64,000 nt of DNA from Acinetobacter wuhouensis (GTDB taxonomy: Bacteria; Pseudomonadota; Gammaproteobacteria; Pseudomonadales; Moraxellaceae): NCBI RefSeq assembly GCF_001696605.3, contig NZ_CP031716.1, forward strand, positions 248,001 to 312,000, in the 5' to 3' direction. The notes beneath the pieces are model-generated. The model was not told where the DNA came from. It ran no database searches and was given only the letters and a program-made list of their open reading frames with translations. The translations under genes were made by a program, and so were the position numbers. Positions within the stretch are counted from its first letter, which is position 1. Every line of letters starts with the position of its first letter. Below are positions 30,604 through 39,797 of the stretch, piece after piece.

Positions 30604-31773
30604 ATGGCTCGAGCTTGGACATATATTGCTGTATTAGCAGGATTATTGACCTGTGGAAGTCATTCTCTTTGGGCGGCAGAAAATGCTGCCCCACTTGACT
30701 TTGATGATGTAGAACAGAGCATTGCCGAAGTTCCAATCGAATCGATTGAACAGTTTGTGCAGATTTATGGCATTGTCAAAGACAACTATGTACAAGAAAA
30801 ACCTGATGATGTTTTATTCCTACAAGCAATCAAAGGATTAGTTGGTGGTTTAGATCGTTATTCACGTTATTTGTCGCCTGAAGAATATAAACAGTTGATG
30901 CAATATACGGAAAGTGATCTTGCAACAGCCGATTTTGAACTCAGTTTTGACAGCCATTTCCATCAATGGAAAATCAAGAATTTGAGAGACAATTCAGATT
31001 CAAGCAAGTTGGGTTTGAAGAATGGTTTTACAGTATTTAAAATTGAAAACCAAGAATTAAAGAATTTAAATGCTACACAAGTACAAGATTTATTACACGG
31101 TTCAATTGGCTCTACATTTCAATTGCAACTCAACGAGAAAAGCCCAGCGATCTCTATTGTGCGAAATCGAAAACTTGAAGTTGCAGATATTGAACCAATC
31201 ATGTTGCACAACCAAGTTTTGGTATTAAAAGTAAAAGTATTTCAACAAGATACTGCCAATGAAATTAAGCGTTTAATCGAAGAATATGGCACGCAACGAG
31301 TGAAAGCAGTACTTTTGGATTTGCGAAACAATCCTGGTGGTTTGCTTTCAGCCGCTGTTGAAACAGCAGATTTATTTTTAAGCCAAGGGACGATTGTTTC
31401 AACAAAAAGTCGTTCCGAAGGAAATCAACAATTCCAAGCTTTACCGGGGGATGAATTTATCCATACTAAACTCGGTGTTTTGATCAATGGTCGTTCTGCT
31501 TCTGCGGCAGAAGTGTTTACTGCTGCCATGAAAGAGCATCAACGTGCATGGGTGGTTGGTGAAAAAAGTTATGGCAAAGGCGTAGTACAAAAACTTTTTC
31601 CATTGCCAAATGGTGCTGCACTTCAAATGACCGTCTCACATTATTATACGCCGAACGGCAATATGATTGATGGGCAGGGTATTCGCCCTAATTTGGAATA
31701 TGCATGGACATTGGATCAAAAAGAAGATACGTATTTAAACAATGTTGCGGAGTTACTTCTAAAACATCGTTGA
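30604..31773 (+). CDS. ctpA: S41 family carboxy-terminal processing peptidase (CtpA-like)
   Basis: The 389-residue protease has a signal peptide (cleavage near LWAAE, residue 23), a helical N-terminal region (VKDNYVQ...LVGGLDRYSRYLSPEEY), a degenerate PDZ-like domain (about 100-185) and the S41 domain. The nucleophile is in INGRSASAAEVFTAA and the Lys partner in GEKSYGKGVVQ. Such periplasmic proteases trim cell-wall hydrolases and envelope proteins; in Acinetobacter CtpA has been linked to envelope integrity. It sits behind gpmI and is closed by a bidirectional terminator shared with pilR. Confidence 0.92.
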   Translation: MARAWTYIAVLAGLLTCGSHSLWAAENAAPLDFDDVEQSIAEVPIESIEQFVQIYGIVKDNYVQEKPDDVLFLQAIKGLVGGLDRYSRYLSPEEYKQLMQYTESDLATADFELSFDSHFHQWKIKNLRDNSDSSKLGLKNGFTVFKIENQELKNLNATQVQDLLHGSIGSTFQLQLNEKSPAISIVRNRKLEVADIEPIMLHNQVLVLKVKVFQQDTANEIKRLIEEYGTQRVKAVLLDLRNNPGGLLSAAVETADLFLSQGTIVSTKSRSEGNQQFQALPGDEFIHTKLGVLINGRSASAAEVFTAAMKEHQRAWVVGEKSYGKGVVQKLFPLPNGAALQMTVSHYYTPNGNMIDGQGIRPNLEYAWTLDQKEDTYLNNVAELLLKHR

Positions 31774-31786
31774 TCATTTCGAATTT

Positions 31787-31815
31787 AAAAAGCTGAGAAT
31801 GTTCTCAGCTTTTTT
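31787..31815. terminator. Bidirectional terminator between ctpA and pilR
   Basis: AGCTGAGAA (31791-31799) and TTCTCAGCT (31802-31810) form the core stem, extended by an A run on the left and a T run on the right, between convergent genes. Confidence 0.9.
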
Positions 31816-31832
31816 CACTTCAAAACTTGAGA

Positions 31833-33251
31833 TTATTCATCATCGTCATCTGTATCTAATCCAAACTTTTTCAGACGATAGCGTAAAGAACGAAAGGTCA
31901 TACCGAGTTTTTTAGCAGCTAAAGTTCGGTTCCAATGGGTTTGATTCAAAGCGGAGAGCAAGACTTCTTTTTCTACCTTTTCCAAATATTGTTCTAAACC
32001 TTCTTCAGGAATTGGTTGATTTTTATCAGCCAGTTCAACAGGAGCAGTTTTTGTAACGATGGGTTCAAATGATTCAGGTTTTATCTGTCCGCGTGGTGGG
32101 GCTGCTTGTAAATGTTGAGTATCGATATATTCTTCATCACTCATAGTGATAGCTTTTTCAATAATGTTGCGTAATTCACGAACATTGCCTGAATAGTATT
32201 GCACCAAAAGAAAAGATTTCGCTTCTTCAGTTAAGTGTTTTGTTGAGATCTTCCATTCAGTACAAATTTGCTGAATAAAATAACTCGCTAGAATGAGAAT
32301 GTCGCGGTCACGGTCACGCAATGGTGGGAGTAAGATGTCCATGACATGAATTCTGAAAAATAAATCATGACGGAATTTACCTTGTTCAACCAAAGCCTCA
32401 ATGTCTTGATGACTGGCACTGATAATACGGAAATCTACTTCAATTTCTGAATCACTGCCCAATGGACGAATTTTTTTCTCTTGAACTGCACGGAGTAATT
32501 TAGCTTGCATGGCTAAAGAAAGTTCAGCAATTTCATCTAAGAATAAAGTTCCACCATTGGCCGCTTGAATCAGCCCTTGTTTGTCCGAGATTGCGCCAGA
32601 AAAGCATCCTTTTTTATGACCAAACAGCTCACTTTCCATCAACTCTTCAGAAATTGCACCGCAATTGATGGCGATGAATGGACTATCGCTACGATTGCTG
32701 AGTTGATGAATTAGATTCGCAACGACTTCTTTACCTGTTCCAGATTCACCTGTGATAAAAACAGGCGCTTGTGAACGTGCTACTTTTTTTATGGTTTCTC
32801 TAAGCTTACGAATGACTTGTGAATCGCCGATCAGCATTGATTCTTCAAGCGGAATATCTGTAAAAACTTCTGGTAACTGTGGGACGTGTAATGCTTTTTG
32901 TAATAGCTGTTGTAAGTGGGTTTGGTTAATCGGTTTACTGACAAAATCAAAAGCACCTGCTTTTAACGATGCAATGGCAATTTCCATATTGCCATAAGCT
33001 GTAAGTACTGCAATAGGGGTGTTAGGATAATGTTGTGAAACATGTTTAACCAGTTCTAAACCACTTCCATCAGGGAGGTTTAAATCTGTAATACAGGCAT
33101 CGTATTTATATTCACTAAAGAAGTATTTGGCTTGTTGTAAATGATGTGCCATATGGGTTTTGATCCCCATACGTGACAGGCTCATTTGCATGAGCATACA
33201 TAAATCTTGTTCATCATCGACCAATAAAACTAGTGGTTGTCGTACAGTCAT
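31833..33251 (-). CDS. pilR: Sigma-54-dependent response regulator PilR
   Basis: A 472-residue NtrC-family activator: receiver domain (phospho-acceptor D56 in CITDLNLP), AAA+ domain with Walker A GESGTGKE (K174), and a C-terminal Fis-type helix-turn-helix (NRTLAAKKLGMTFRSLRYRL). With the kinase PilS it activates pilA transcription for type IV pili, from a sigma-54 promoter. The loop that contacts sigma-54, normally GAFTGA, reads GCFSGA (215-220). The gene follows pilS by 27 bases on the same strand. Length and order match Pseudomonas PilR (about 445). Confidence 0.93.
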   Translation of the reverse strand: MTVRQPLVLLVDDEQDLCMLMQMSLSRMGIKTHMAHHLQQAKYFFSEYKYDACITDLNLPDGSGLELVKHVSQHYPNTPIAVLTAYGNMEIAIASLKAGAFDFVSKPINQTHLQQLLQKALHVPQLPEVFTDIPLEESMLIGDSQVIRKLRETIKKVARSQAPVFITGESGTGKEVVANLIHQLSNRSDSPFIAINCGAISEELMESELFGHKKGCFSGAISDKQGLIQAANGGTLFLDEIAELSLAMQAKLLRAVQEKKIRPLGSDSEIEVDFRIISASHQDIEALVEQGKFRHDLFFRIHVMDILLPPLRDRDRDILILASYFIQQICTEWKISTKHLTEEAKSFLLVQYYSGNVRELRNIIEKAITMSDEEYIDTQHLQAAPPRGQIKPESFEPIVTKTAPVELADKNQPIPEEGLEQYLEKVEKEVLLSALNQTHWNRTLAAKKLGMTFRSLRYRLKKFGLDTDDDDE

Positions 33252-33278
33252 AACCCCAATATTTCCCCAAAAAACAAT

Positions 33279-34847
33279 TTAATCTATGAGCGGGCATTCA
33301 ATCCGGAAACATGCCCCTTGTTGTTTTTGCTCTATATACATTAATTTCGCTTGATTTGCTTCGCAGATCGTTTGCGATAGGTATAATCCTAAACCAGTTC
33401 CAGTAATTTCGGTACTATAAAATGGTGTAAATAATTTAGAAATATTTTGTTCTGTGACGCCATTCCCATAATCAATCACATCGATACAGACGTGAGATTG
33501 AGTATGGTATGCCTGTATTAAAATGAATTCAGCATGCTCATCATTATGACGTAACGCATTTCGAATCAAATTAATCAAAACTTGCCGTAGTTGCAGATCG
33601 TCAAAGTAAACACGAGTTTCAGCTTCGATTTCGACTTTAATTTTCTCTTGAGCATCATTTAAGTCACTTGCTAATAAGTCATGGATAAATTCAGATAGAT
33701 TTATTCTTCTGGCATCGACCTTTTTATTTTTTGCCATATCTAATGTGTCTTTAATGATGGCATTGATACGCACCGCTTGTTTGCTAATCATCTGATGAAG
33801 CAGTGTTTGTTGCTCAGGGTCACTACCTAAATAGAGCTCATTGGCTTGGACGATTGCCGCCAAGGGATTACGAATTTCATGTGCAATACTGGCAGAAAGT
33901 TGCCCGAGTGAGGCAAGTTTGAGTTGTTGTACTTTTTGATTGATGCGTTGAGCATCTTCGAGGACTAAAAGCGTGAGGGCTTGATGAGGAACAACCAGTT
34001 TTTGAATACGAATATCGACTGTATAGGTAGATTGATGTGATTCAAACTGGAAACGTTCTTCATCACGAATCATTGCGTCTTTTAAGATTTCATATAAATC
34101 AGATTGAAACTCCGATAAATAATATTGTTCGTAGGCATAAAGTGGTGAAATACCCAAAAGTTGACAAGCTGCTGGATTGCTCACGACGATTTTGAATTTA
34201 TCATCGATCACAACATAGCCTACTTCGATCTGTTCTAAAATATAGCGGTTAATGTTTTGTAATTTAAATAACTCTAAGGATTGGTAAGTATTAAGCGACT
34301 CTAAAACCTGAAAGCGTTTAATGGCGATTTGCCCGATGCCATAAACAATAAAAAATAGAAATGCCAATAAAGCACTATTACTAATATTATTTAAATTAGA
34401 AAAATCAAAAAAACTACCGAGAAACTGCTGATAAATAATCGCAATCACGGAGATGAGCGTAATAAATAAGGCTTGATTTTTACTGAGCAAAAAATTTGCA
34501 GAGAAGATGGTAATCACAAATAAAATACTAATCGAAAGATTAGGACCGCTTAATGCAAAAACCAGAAGACTCAGAAAAGGAACATCGATGATAAAAAAGC
34601 CGATGAATTGCTTACTGATTCCATGTGGAAAGAATCTGAGAAGCATCATTTGTAAGGCTGAAATAACAGTAAATGCTGCAATCGAATAAAAATATAGACT
34701 TGGATAAAGGTAATGAGTTTGCTGATTTTCCAGTGAAATTAAAAAAATAACAATCAGGCAGAATGCGATGACCACACGGTAGACTGAATACAGTGAGCCT
34801 AGTCGGTAAATGGTTTGATAAATCGGGACAGATACCTTAGGCGCCAT
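33279..34847 (-). CDS. pilS: Sensor histidine kinase PilS
   Basis: The 522-residue inner-membrane kinase has six predicted transmembrane helices in the first 175 residues, a PAS-like domain (about 200-300: GYVVIDDKFKIVVSNPAACQLLG), a HisKA dimerisation domain with H323 in SIAHEIRNPLAAI, and an ATPase domain with NLIRNALRH, DYGNGV and GTGLGLYLS. This architecture is PilS, which in Pseudomonas senses pilin levels in the membrane. It is upstream of pilR and downstream of the GacA-type gene, 37 bases apart, all on the minus strand. Confidence 0.93.
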   Translation of the reverse strand: MAPKVSVPIYQTIYRLGSLYSVYRVVIAFCLIVIFLISLENQQTHYLYPSLYFYSIAAFTVISALQMMLLRFFPHGISKQFIGFFIIDVPFLSLLVFALSGPNLSISILFVITIFSANFLLSKNQALFITLISVIAIIYQQFLGSFFDFSNLNNISNSALLAFLFFIVYGIGQIAIKRFQVLESLNTYQSLELFKLQNINRYILEQIEVGYVVIDDKFKIVVSNPAACQLLGISPLYAYEQYYLSEFQSDLYEILKDAMIRDEERFQFESHQSTYTVDIRIQKLVVPHQALTLLVLEDAQRINQKVQQLKLASLGQLSASIAHEIRNPLAAIVQANELYLGSDPEQQTLLHQMISKQAVRINAIIKDTLDMAKNKKVDARRINLSEFIHDLLASDLNDAQEKIKVEIEAETRVYFDDLQLRQVLINLIRNALRHNDEHAEFILIQAYHTQSHVCIDVIDYGNGVTEQNISKLFTPFYSTEITGTGLGLYLSQTICEANQAKLMYIEQKQQGACFRIECPLID

Positions 34848-34884
34848 AGGTGTACTCAGTTACGTATTTTGTATTTCTTGTCAT

Positions 34885-35520
34885 TTATGGTTTGATCAAA
34901 CCATAACGAATTGCGAGGTGGGTTAATTTAACGTCGCTATCAATCCCGAGTTTTTCAAAGATACGATAACGATAAGTATTGACTGTTTTGACACTCACGA
35001 AAAGTTTGTCTGAAATTTCTTGTGCGCTGACACAATTCACAACCATCATGGCAACTTGCATTTCACGTTCAGACAGTGCATCAAAAGGTGAGGTCTGTGT
35101 ATCTGAAAGATATGAACTGGCAAGTTGTTCAGCAATATCCGCACTGAAGTATTTACCACCTTGCATGACTTTTTTAATTGCTCGAACCATTTCCGTAATG
35201 GGTGCACCTTTGGTGATATAGCCACGTGCACCTGCCTTTAAGAGCAAGGAAGGGTAAGGTTCTTCAGCCAAGCCACTGACTGCTAGAACTTTGGTATCTG
35301 GTGCAGTTTGTAATAAACGGCGGGTTGTTTCAACACCACCGATTCCAGGCATATTTACATCTAATAAAACGACGTTAGGATGTTGTTGTCTAACGATGGT
35401 GATGGCTTCTTCGCCTGATTCTGCTTGCCCAATGACTTGAATATCAATTTGATCTTCTAACATTCTGCAGATGCCTGTTCTTACTAATTCATGGTCATCT
35501 ACCACTAAAACAGTAATCAC
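34885..35520 (-). CDS. gacA: LuxR/FixJ-type response regulator GacA (UvrY)
   Basis: The 211-residue protein has a receiver domain with D54 (VVLLDVNMPG), D8-D9 acidic pocket and K105-like residue in RGYITKG, followed by a LuxR-type helix-turn-helix (LSEREMQVAMMVVNCVSAQE and SVKTVNTYRYRIFEKLG). The sequence closely fits GacA, the partner of the BarA/GacS hybrid kinase, controlling motility, virulence and secondary metabolism. The kinase gene is not in this window, as is usual for GacS/GacA. Followed by pilS, so pilus control and Gac regulation could be co-expressed. Confidence 0.9.
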   Translation of the reverse strand: MITVLVVDDHELVRTGICRMLEDQIDIQVIGQAESGEEAITIVRQQHPNVVLLDVNMPGIGGVETTRRLLQTAPDTKVLAVSGLAEEPYPSLLLKAGARGYITKGAPITEMVRAIKKVMQGGKYFSADIAEQLASSYLSDTQTSPFDALSEREMQVAMMVVNCVSAQEISDKLFVSVKTVNTYRYRIFEKLGIDSDVKLTHLAIRYGLIKP

Positions 35521-35753
35521 TTACACCTCCTTTTCATTCTAAATATCAATATTTTTGTTACATAAAGCAAAAAATACTTGCAAAGACATAACAAAATTGG
35601 CAATGCTATTCCTAATATCCATTCAATATTTATGCACAATACATTGTGATTGAAATATTTGTTTTAATATAGTCACGATTGAGTGTAAATGTAAGTCATA
35701 TTTGAGGTAATTAGCAAGTTTGTGAATACCTCCCAAAGGATGAGTAAGTTATC

Positions 35754-36809
35754 GTGAAAAAATCAAAAAAAACGTTAATGCATGTGCTGAGTTTGTCAGT
35801 GCTACTCAGTATGAGTTCAACTGGTTTTGCTGAAATCATTATGAATTCAACGGGAGGAAGCGGACAAGCGAGTGTGAGTTGGTCGTCTTCAGATGCTAGT
35901 CAGTTACTGAATGGGGATTCTGTTGATGATGATGGTGAAGATATTTCACCTAAAGGTTCAACAACTTATACCACAACTTTGCGCACTTCAAATACAGCAC
36001 CTGTAACTTTGAATAATAGATCTGCACAGATTTATGATACCAATAACTATAGCAGTCAGCCATCTGTCAATGCTCGTGCTGCTTTGGTGATGGATGCAAA
36101 TACAGGTGAAGTGCTATACAGTAAAAATACCAATATGGCATTACCTATTGCTTCGATTACCAAGCTTATGACAGCGGTGATTACGGCAGATGCTCGTTTG
36201 AATATGTCTGAAGACATCACATTGCAACAAATTGATTTTGCTGGTGCTGGGGGGAAGAACTCAAGTTCTACGCTAAAAGCAGGTGACACGATGAATCGTG
36301 CAGAAATGCTTTTGGTGGCTTTGATGAAATCTGAGAATCCTGCGGCGGCGGCTTTAGCACGTACTTATCCAGGTGGTCGACAGGCTTTTATTGCTGCAAT
36401 GAATAGTAAAGCGCGTCAATTGGGGATGAACTCAACACACTATGTCGAGTCTACTGGTTTAGACCCTCGTAATATCTCTTCTGCGCGCGATCTTGGGATT
36501 TTAGTCAGTGCATCATCCCAATATGGCTTAATTCGTCAATTCTCGACTACAGCGCATTATGACTTCAATTTGGGCTATCGTGTATTGAAATCAAACAATA
36601 CCAATGCACTGGTGCGTAATGGTGGTTGGAATATTAATATTTCAAAAACAGGTTATATTAACGAAGCAGGGCGCTGTGTTGTGATGCATACGACAGTGAA
36701 TAGTCGTCCAGCTGTTGTGGTGTTATTGGGTGCAAGTACGTCTCAAGCACGTACTAACGATGCTACAAATCTTTTAAACTGGGTGAGTCATTTACCAAAA
36801 CGTATTTAA
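35754..36809 (+). CDS. pbpG: D-alanyl-D-alanine endopeptidase PbpG (PBP7/8)
   Basis: The 351-residue periplasmic enzyme starts at GTG and has a signal peptide (cleavage near TGFA-E, residue 27), then an unusual 75-residue Ser/Thr/Asn-rich linker before the catalytic S11 peptidase domain (from about residue 106). The three penicillin-binding motifs are S134-I-T-K137, SEN and KTG in ISKTGYINEAGRC. It cleaves DD-crosslinks in peptidoglycan; in Acinetobacter PBP7/8 contributes to survival in serum. The gene is monocistronic with a following terminator. Confidence 0.93.
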   Translation: MKKSKKTLMHVLSLSVLLSMSSTGFAEIIMNSTGGSGQASVSWSSSDASQLLNGDSVDDDGEDISPKGSTTYTTTLRTSNTAPVTLNNRSAQIYDTNNYSSQPSVNARAALVMDANTGEVLYSKNTNMALPIASITKLMTAVITADARLNMSEDITLQQIDFAGAGGKNSSSTLKAGDTMNRAEMLLVALMKSENPAAAALARTYPGGRQAFIAAMNSKARQLGMNSTHYVESTGLDPRNISSARDLGILVSASSQYGLIRQFSTTAHYDFNLGYRVLKSNNTNALVRNGGWNINISKTGYINEAGRCVVMHTTVNSRPAVVVLLGASTSQARTNDATNLLNWVSHLPKRI

Positions 36810-36857
36810 GCTATTTTTTAAGTATGATTTTATTTTAAAGTTAACTTTTTAGTGAAT

Positions 36858-36887
36858 CGCCTCTTAAGTTTAAGGGGCGTTTTTTTA
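36858..36887 (+). terminator. Rho-independent terminator of pbpG
   Basis: CGCCTCTTAA (36858-36867) pairs with TTAAGGGGCG (36870-36879, one T-G pair), followed by a T7 tract. Confidence 0.9.
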
Positions 36888-36978
36888 TGTATTAAGTTTT
36901 GTATTGATAAGTTTTATATTTAAATTCGAGCGATAAAAAAACCTGCAATTGGTAATGCAAGCCTGTTAAGAATTCTTT

Positions 36979-37085
36979 AAATCCTCCCCAACCCTCCTTT
37001 TTCAAAGGAGGGAGCTTTCCATTACTAAAATTGTTTTAGTTCCGGTAAGTTCCCCTCTTTTTTAAAGAGGGGTTAGGGGAGATTT
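36979..37085. repeat. MITE-like palindromic intergenic element (107 bp)
   Basis: The element begins AAATCCTCCCC (36979) and ends GGGGAGATTT (37085), imperfect terminal inverted repeats of about 17 bases. Inside are two perfect 9-bp hairpins with three-base loops: CCCTCCTTT/AAAGGAGGG at 36992-37012 and CCCCTCTTT/AAAGAGGGG at 37052-37072. It lies between the convergent pbpG and thrC genes. It has no coding capacity; this shape is that of a short non-autonomous mobile or REP-like element. Confidence 0.7.
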
Positions 37086-37148
37086 TTAAATATTTTATTT
37101 AACGGATCAACATTACTGCACTTGGCAGGTTTTTTAATGATTTAAATC

Positions 37149-38288
37149 TTACATATTTGAAAGAATAGAATCACGAACTTGATTCAATTCAGCGTCAATC
37201 GACAACATAACAGCATCTGCACATTGTTTGATTGCTGTATCAGGGTCTTTCAAGCCGTTACCTGTTACGGTACATACGATCACAGAACCTTCAGCAATTT
37301 TACCTGCTTTAATATCACGGATCGCACCACCGATAGATGCAGCAGAAGCAGGTTCAACAAACACGCCTTCATACATTGAAAGCATACGCTGTGCTTCTAA
37401 GATTTCAGCATCAGTCAATTCATCAAACCAACCGTTTGAGTCACGAACAACCGCTTTGGCATGGTTAAAGCTTTGTGGATTACCGATACGGATTGCAGTT
37501 GCAACTGTTTCAGGGTTTTCAACTGGACCACCACGTAAGAATGGTGCAGCACCAGAAGCTTGGTAACCGACCATTGTTGGGCGACCCGCTGGTTTTTGAC
37601 CCGTGAAAGCATCCGCTTCTGCATCATAAACCACTTGGTCTTTTTCAAAGCTGAAATTTTCAGTTAAAGCTTCGGTATAACCCATCCAGTGAGCAGTGAT
37701 GTTGCCCGCATTACCGACTGGTAAGCAGTGGTAATCAGGCGCACGACCTAAAGCATCTACGATTTCGTAAGCAATGGTTTTTTGACCTTGCAAACGGTAA
37801 GGGTTGATTGAGTTTACAATCGTTACAGGTGCCTGATCAGCCACTTCTTTAACCAGACGCATGCCGTCATCGAAGTTACCGTGAATTTGTAAAGTCACAG
37901 CGCCGTACATCATTGACTGCGCCATTTTACCCATTGCAATTTTGCCTTCTGGGATTAAAACAAACGCTTTGATGCCCGCACGTGCAGCATAAGCCGCCGC
38001 AGCAGCAGAAGTATTCCCTGTAGATGCACAGATAATCGCTTTTGAGCCTTCTTCAACTGCTTTTGTTACAGCCATGGTCATACCACGGTCTTTAAATGAA
38101 CCAGTCGGGTTTAAACCTTCGTACTTCACATAAATTTCAACGTTTTTACCAATAAGACGTGGAATATTGTCTAATTTAATGAGCGGGGTATTCCCTTCAT
38201 TTAAAGAAATAGCACGTGTAGTTTTAGATACTGGTAAGCGGTCACGATAGCGATCAACAAGTCCTGTATAGCGATTGGCAGTAGACAT
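37149..38288 (-). CDS. thrC: Threonine synthase ThrC
   Basis: The 379-residue enzyme converts O-phosphohomoserine to threonine with pyridoxal phosphate. K66 in NPTGSFKDRG is the cofactor lysine; ASTGNTSAAAAAYAARAG binds the phosphate and PVGNAGNITA completes the site. It is the shorter type II-like threonine synthase of about 350-380 residues, as in Gram-positives and Acinetobacter, not the 428-residue E. coli form. It follows hom by about 60 bases, forming a hom-thrC operon for threonine synthesis. Confidence 0.95.
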   Translation of the reverse strand: MSTANRYTGLVDRYRDRLPVSKTTRAISLNEGNTPLIKLDNIPRLIGKNVEIYVKYEGLNPTGSFKDRGMTMAVTKAVEEGSKAIICASTGNTSAAAAAYAARAGIKAFVLIPEGKIAMGKMAQSMMYGAVTLQIHGNFDDGMRLVKEVADQAPVTIVNSINPYRLQGQKTIAYEIVDALGRAPDYHCLPVGNAGNITAHWMGYTEALTENFSFEKDQVVYDAEADAFTGQKPAGRPTMVGYQASGAAPFLRGGPVENPETVATAIRIGNPQSFNHAKAVVRDSNGWFDELTDAEILEAQRMLSMYEGVFVEPASAASIGGAIRDIKAGKIAEGSVIVCTVTGNGLKDPDTAIKQCADAVMLSIDAELNQVRDSILSNM

Positions 38289-38346
38289 GATGGTGTTCCA
38301 AATTTATGAGTGGAGCTGGTGAGGAGTTCATCACTCCCCAACCCGA

Positions 38347-39651
38347 TTAGTTATCAAGCAATTCTAAACGAATTCGTACGATTTCGCCATGAATAGTCGG
38401 TAAAGCTTGAATTTGAGAAAGTACGTTATTCATCACTGATTCTTGGATTGGATCAGTCAAAATCACGATAGGAATCAAATCTTTTAGACGTGGCTGTTGC
38501 ATGATGGCATCAATACCGATACCCGCACGGCTTAAAATTGTTGTTACATCTGCAAGTACGCCAGTCTGGTCTTCAGCATTGATACGGATATAGTAGCCAG
38601 TGGTCATTTCTTCGCTAGGCAAAATTGGCAAATCTGACAGTGCTTCAAACGCCAATTGTGGAATCGTACCAGCACCATCTTCGGTATAAATGATGTCACG
38701 AACAATATCTACCACATCAGCAACGACAGCAGAAGCAGTAGGACCTGCGCCGGCACCTGCGCCATAGTACAATGTTGGACCAACAGCATTGGCTTGTACC
38801 AGAACTGCATTTTTTACGCCGTTTACATTGGCAATGAGTTCTTCAGCAGGAATTAAAGTTGGATGTACACGTAATTCGATGCCTTTCGCAGAACGACGCG
38901 CGATACCCAAGTGTTTGATGTTATAGCCAAGTTCTTCAGCATATTTGACATCTTGAGCAGTCACTTTGGTAATACCTTCGGTATACACTTTGTCAAATTG
39001 CAGTGGAATACCAAATGCACATGAAGCAAGAATCGTGAGCTTATGTGCAGCATCGATCCCTTCAACATCAAAGGTTGGATCAGCTTCGGCATAGCCAAGT
39101 TCTTGTGCTTCTTTGAGGACATCGTCAAAAGCACGACCTTTTTCACTCATTTCTGTGAGGATAAAGTTACCTGTACCGTTGATGATTCCAGCAAGCCATT
39201 CGATTTTATTGGCAGCCAAACCTTCACGGATGACTTTGATAATTGGAATACCGCCCGCAACCGCAGCTTCATAAGCGATCTGTACATGATGATCATCAGC
39301 AGCTTTGAACAGTTCATTACCATGTTCAGCAAGTAGTGCTTTGTTGGCAGTCACGACTTGTTTGCCATGTTTAATGGCTTCCATAATCACTTCATAAGCT
39401 GGGTGAATCCCACCCATGACTTCTACAACGACATCAACATCAGGCTGACGAACAATATCAAGAAGATCGGCGCTTTGTTTCACGCTGTCTGGTAAATTTA
39501 AATCAGGACGTGGACGACGAGTACCCACATGGGTAATTTGAATTTCACGACCGGTGCGACGTCTAATTTCAGCAGCGTTTTCTTGTAGTAGTTTAAGGGC
39601 ACCACCGCCTACGGTTCCAAGACCGAGTATTGCCAGACGAACTGGTTTCAC
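38347..39651 (-). CDS. hom: Homoserine dehydrogenase
   Basis: The 434-residue NAD(P)-dependent enzyme reduces aspartate semialdehyde to homoserine. ILGLGTVGGGALKLL is the nucleotide-binding loop, GTGNFIL and the EAD(P) segment AYAEADPTFDVEG belong to the catalytic domain, and a C-terminal ACT domain (about 355-425) suggests threonine feedback inhibition. I chose the GTG at 39651 (MKPVRLAILG), which has GGAG six bases upstream; the TTG four codons earlier overlaps that very site. It is a monofunctional enzyme, unlike the ThrA fusion of E. coli. Confidence 0.95.
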   Translation of the reverse strand: MKPVRLAILGLGTVGGGALKLLQENAAEIRRRTGREIQITHVGTRRPRPDLNLPDSVKQSADLLDIVRQPDVDVVVEVMGGIHPAYEVIMEAIKHGKQVVTANKALLAEHGNELFKAADDHHVQIAYEAAVAGGIPIIKVIREGLAANKIEWLAGIINGTGNFILTEMSEKGRAFDDVLKEAQELGYAEADPTFDVEGIDAAHKLTILASCAFGIPLQFDKVYTEGITKVTAQDVKYAEELGYNIKHLGIARRSAKGIELRVHPTLIPAEELIANVNGVKNAVLVQANAVGPTLYYGAGAGAGPTASAVVADVVDIVRDIIYTEDGAGTIPQLAFEALSDLPILPSEEMTTGYYIRINAEDQTGVLADVTTILSRAGIGIDAIMQQPRLKDLIPIVILTDPIQESVMNNVLSQIQALPTIHGEIVRIRLELLDN

Positions 39652-39699
39652 GTCACACTCCAATTATGCATATAAATTTTAATAAGCTTAGATCATAGC

Positions 39700-39733
39700 T
39701 AAAAAATGCGCCAGACTCTAGAGCCTGACGCAT
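39700..39733 (-). terminator. Rho-independent terminator of the DsbC gene
   Basis: ATGCGCCAGACTC (39706-39718) and GAGCCTGACGCAT (39721-39733) form a 13-bp stem with two mismatches; on the minus strand it is followed by TTTTTT (39706-39701). Confidence 0.85.
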
Positions 39734-39797
39734 CTTTATGTTCAGCAGAAAACAATAATTATTTATATATAAATTATTGTAAATTTACTGATAAAAA

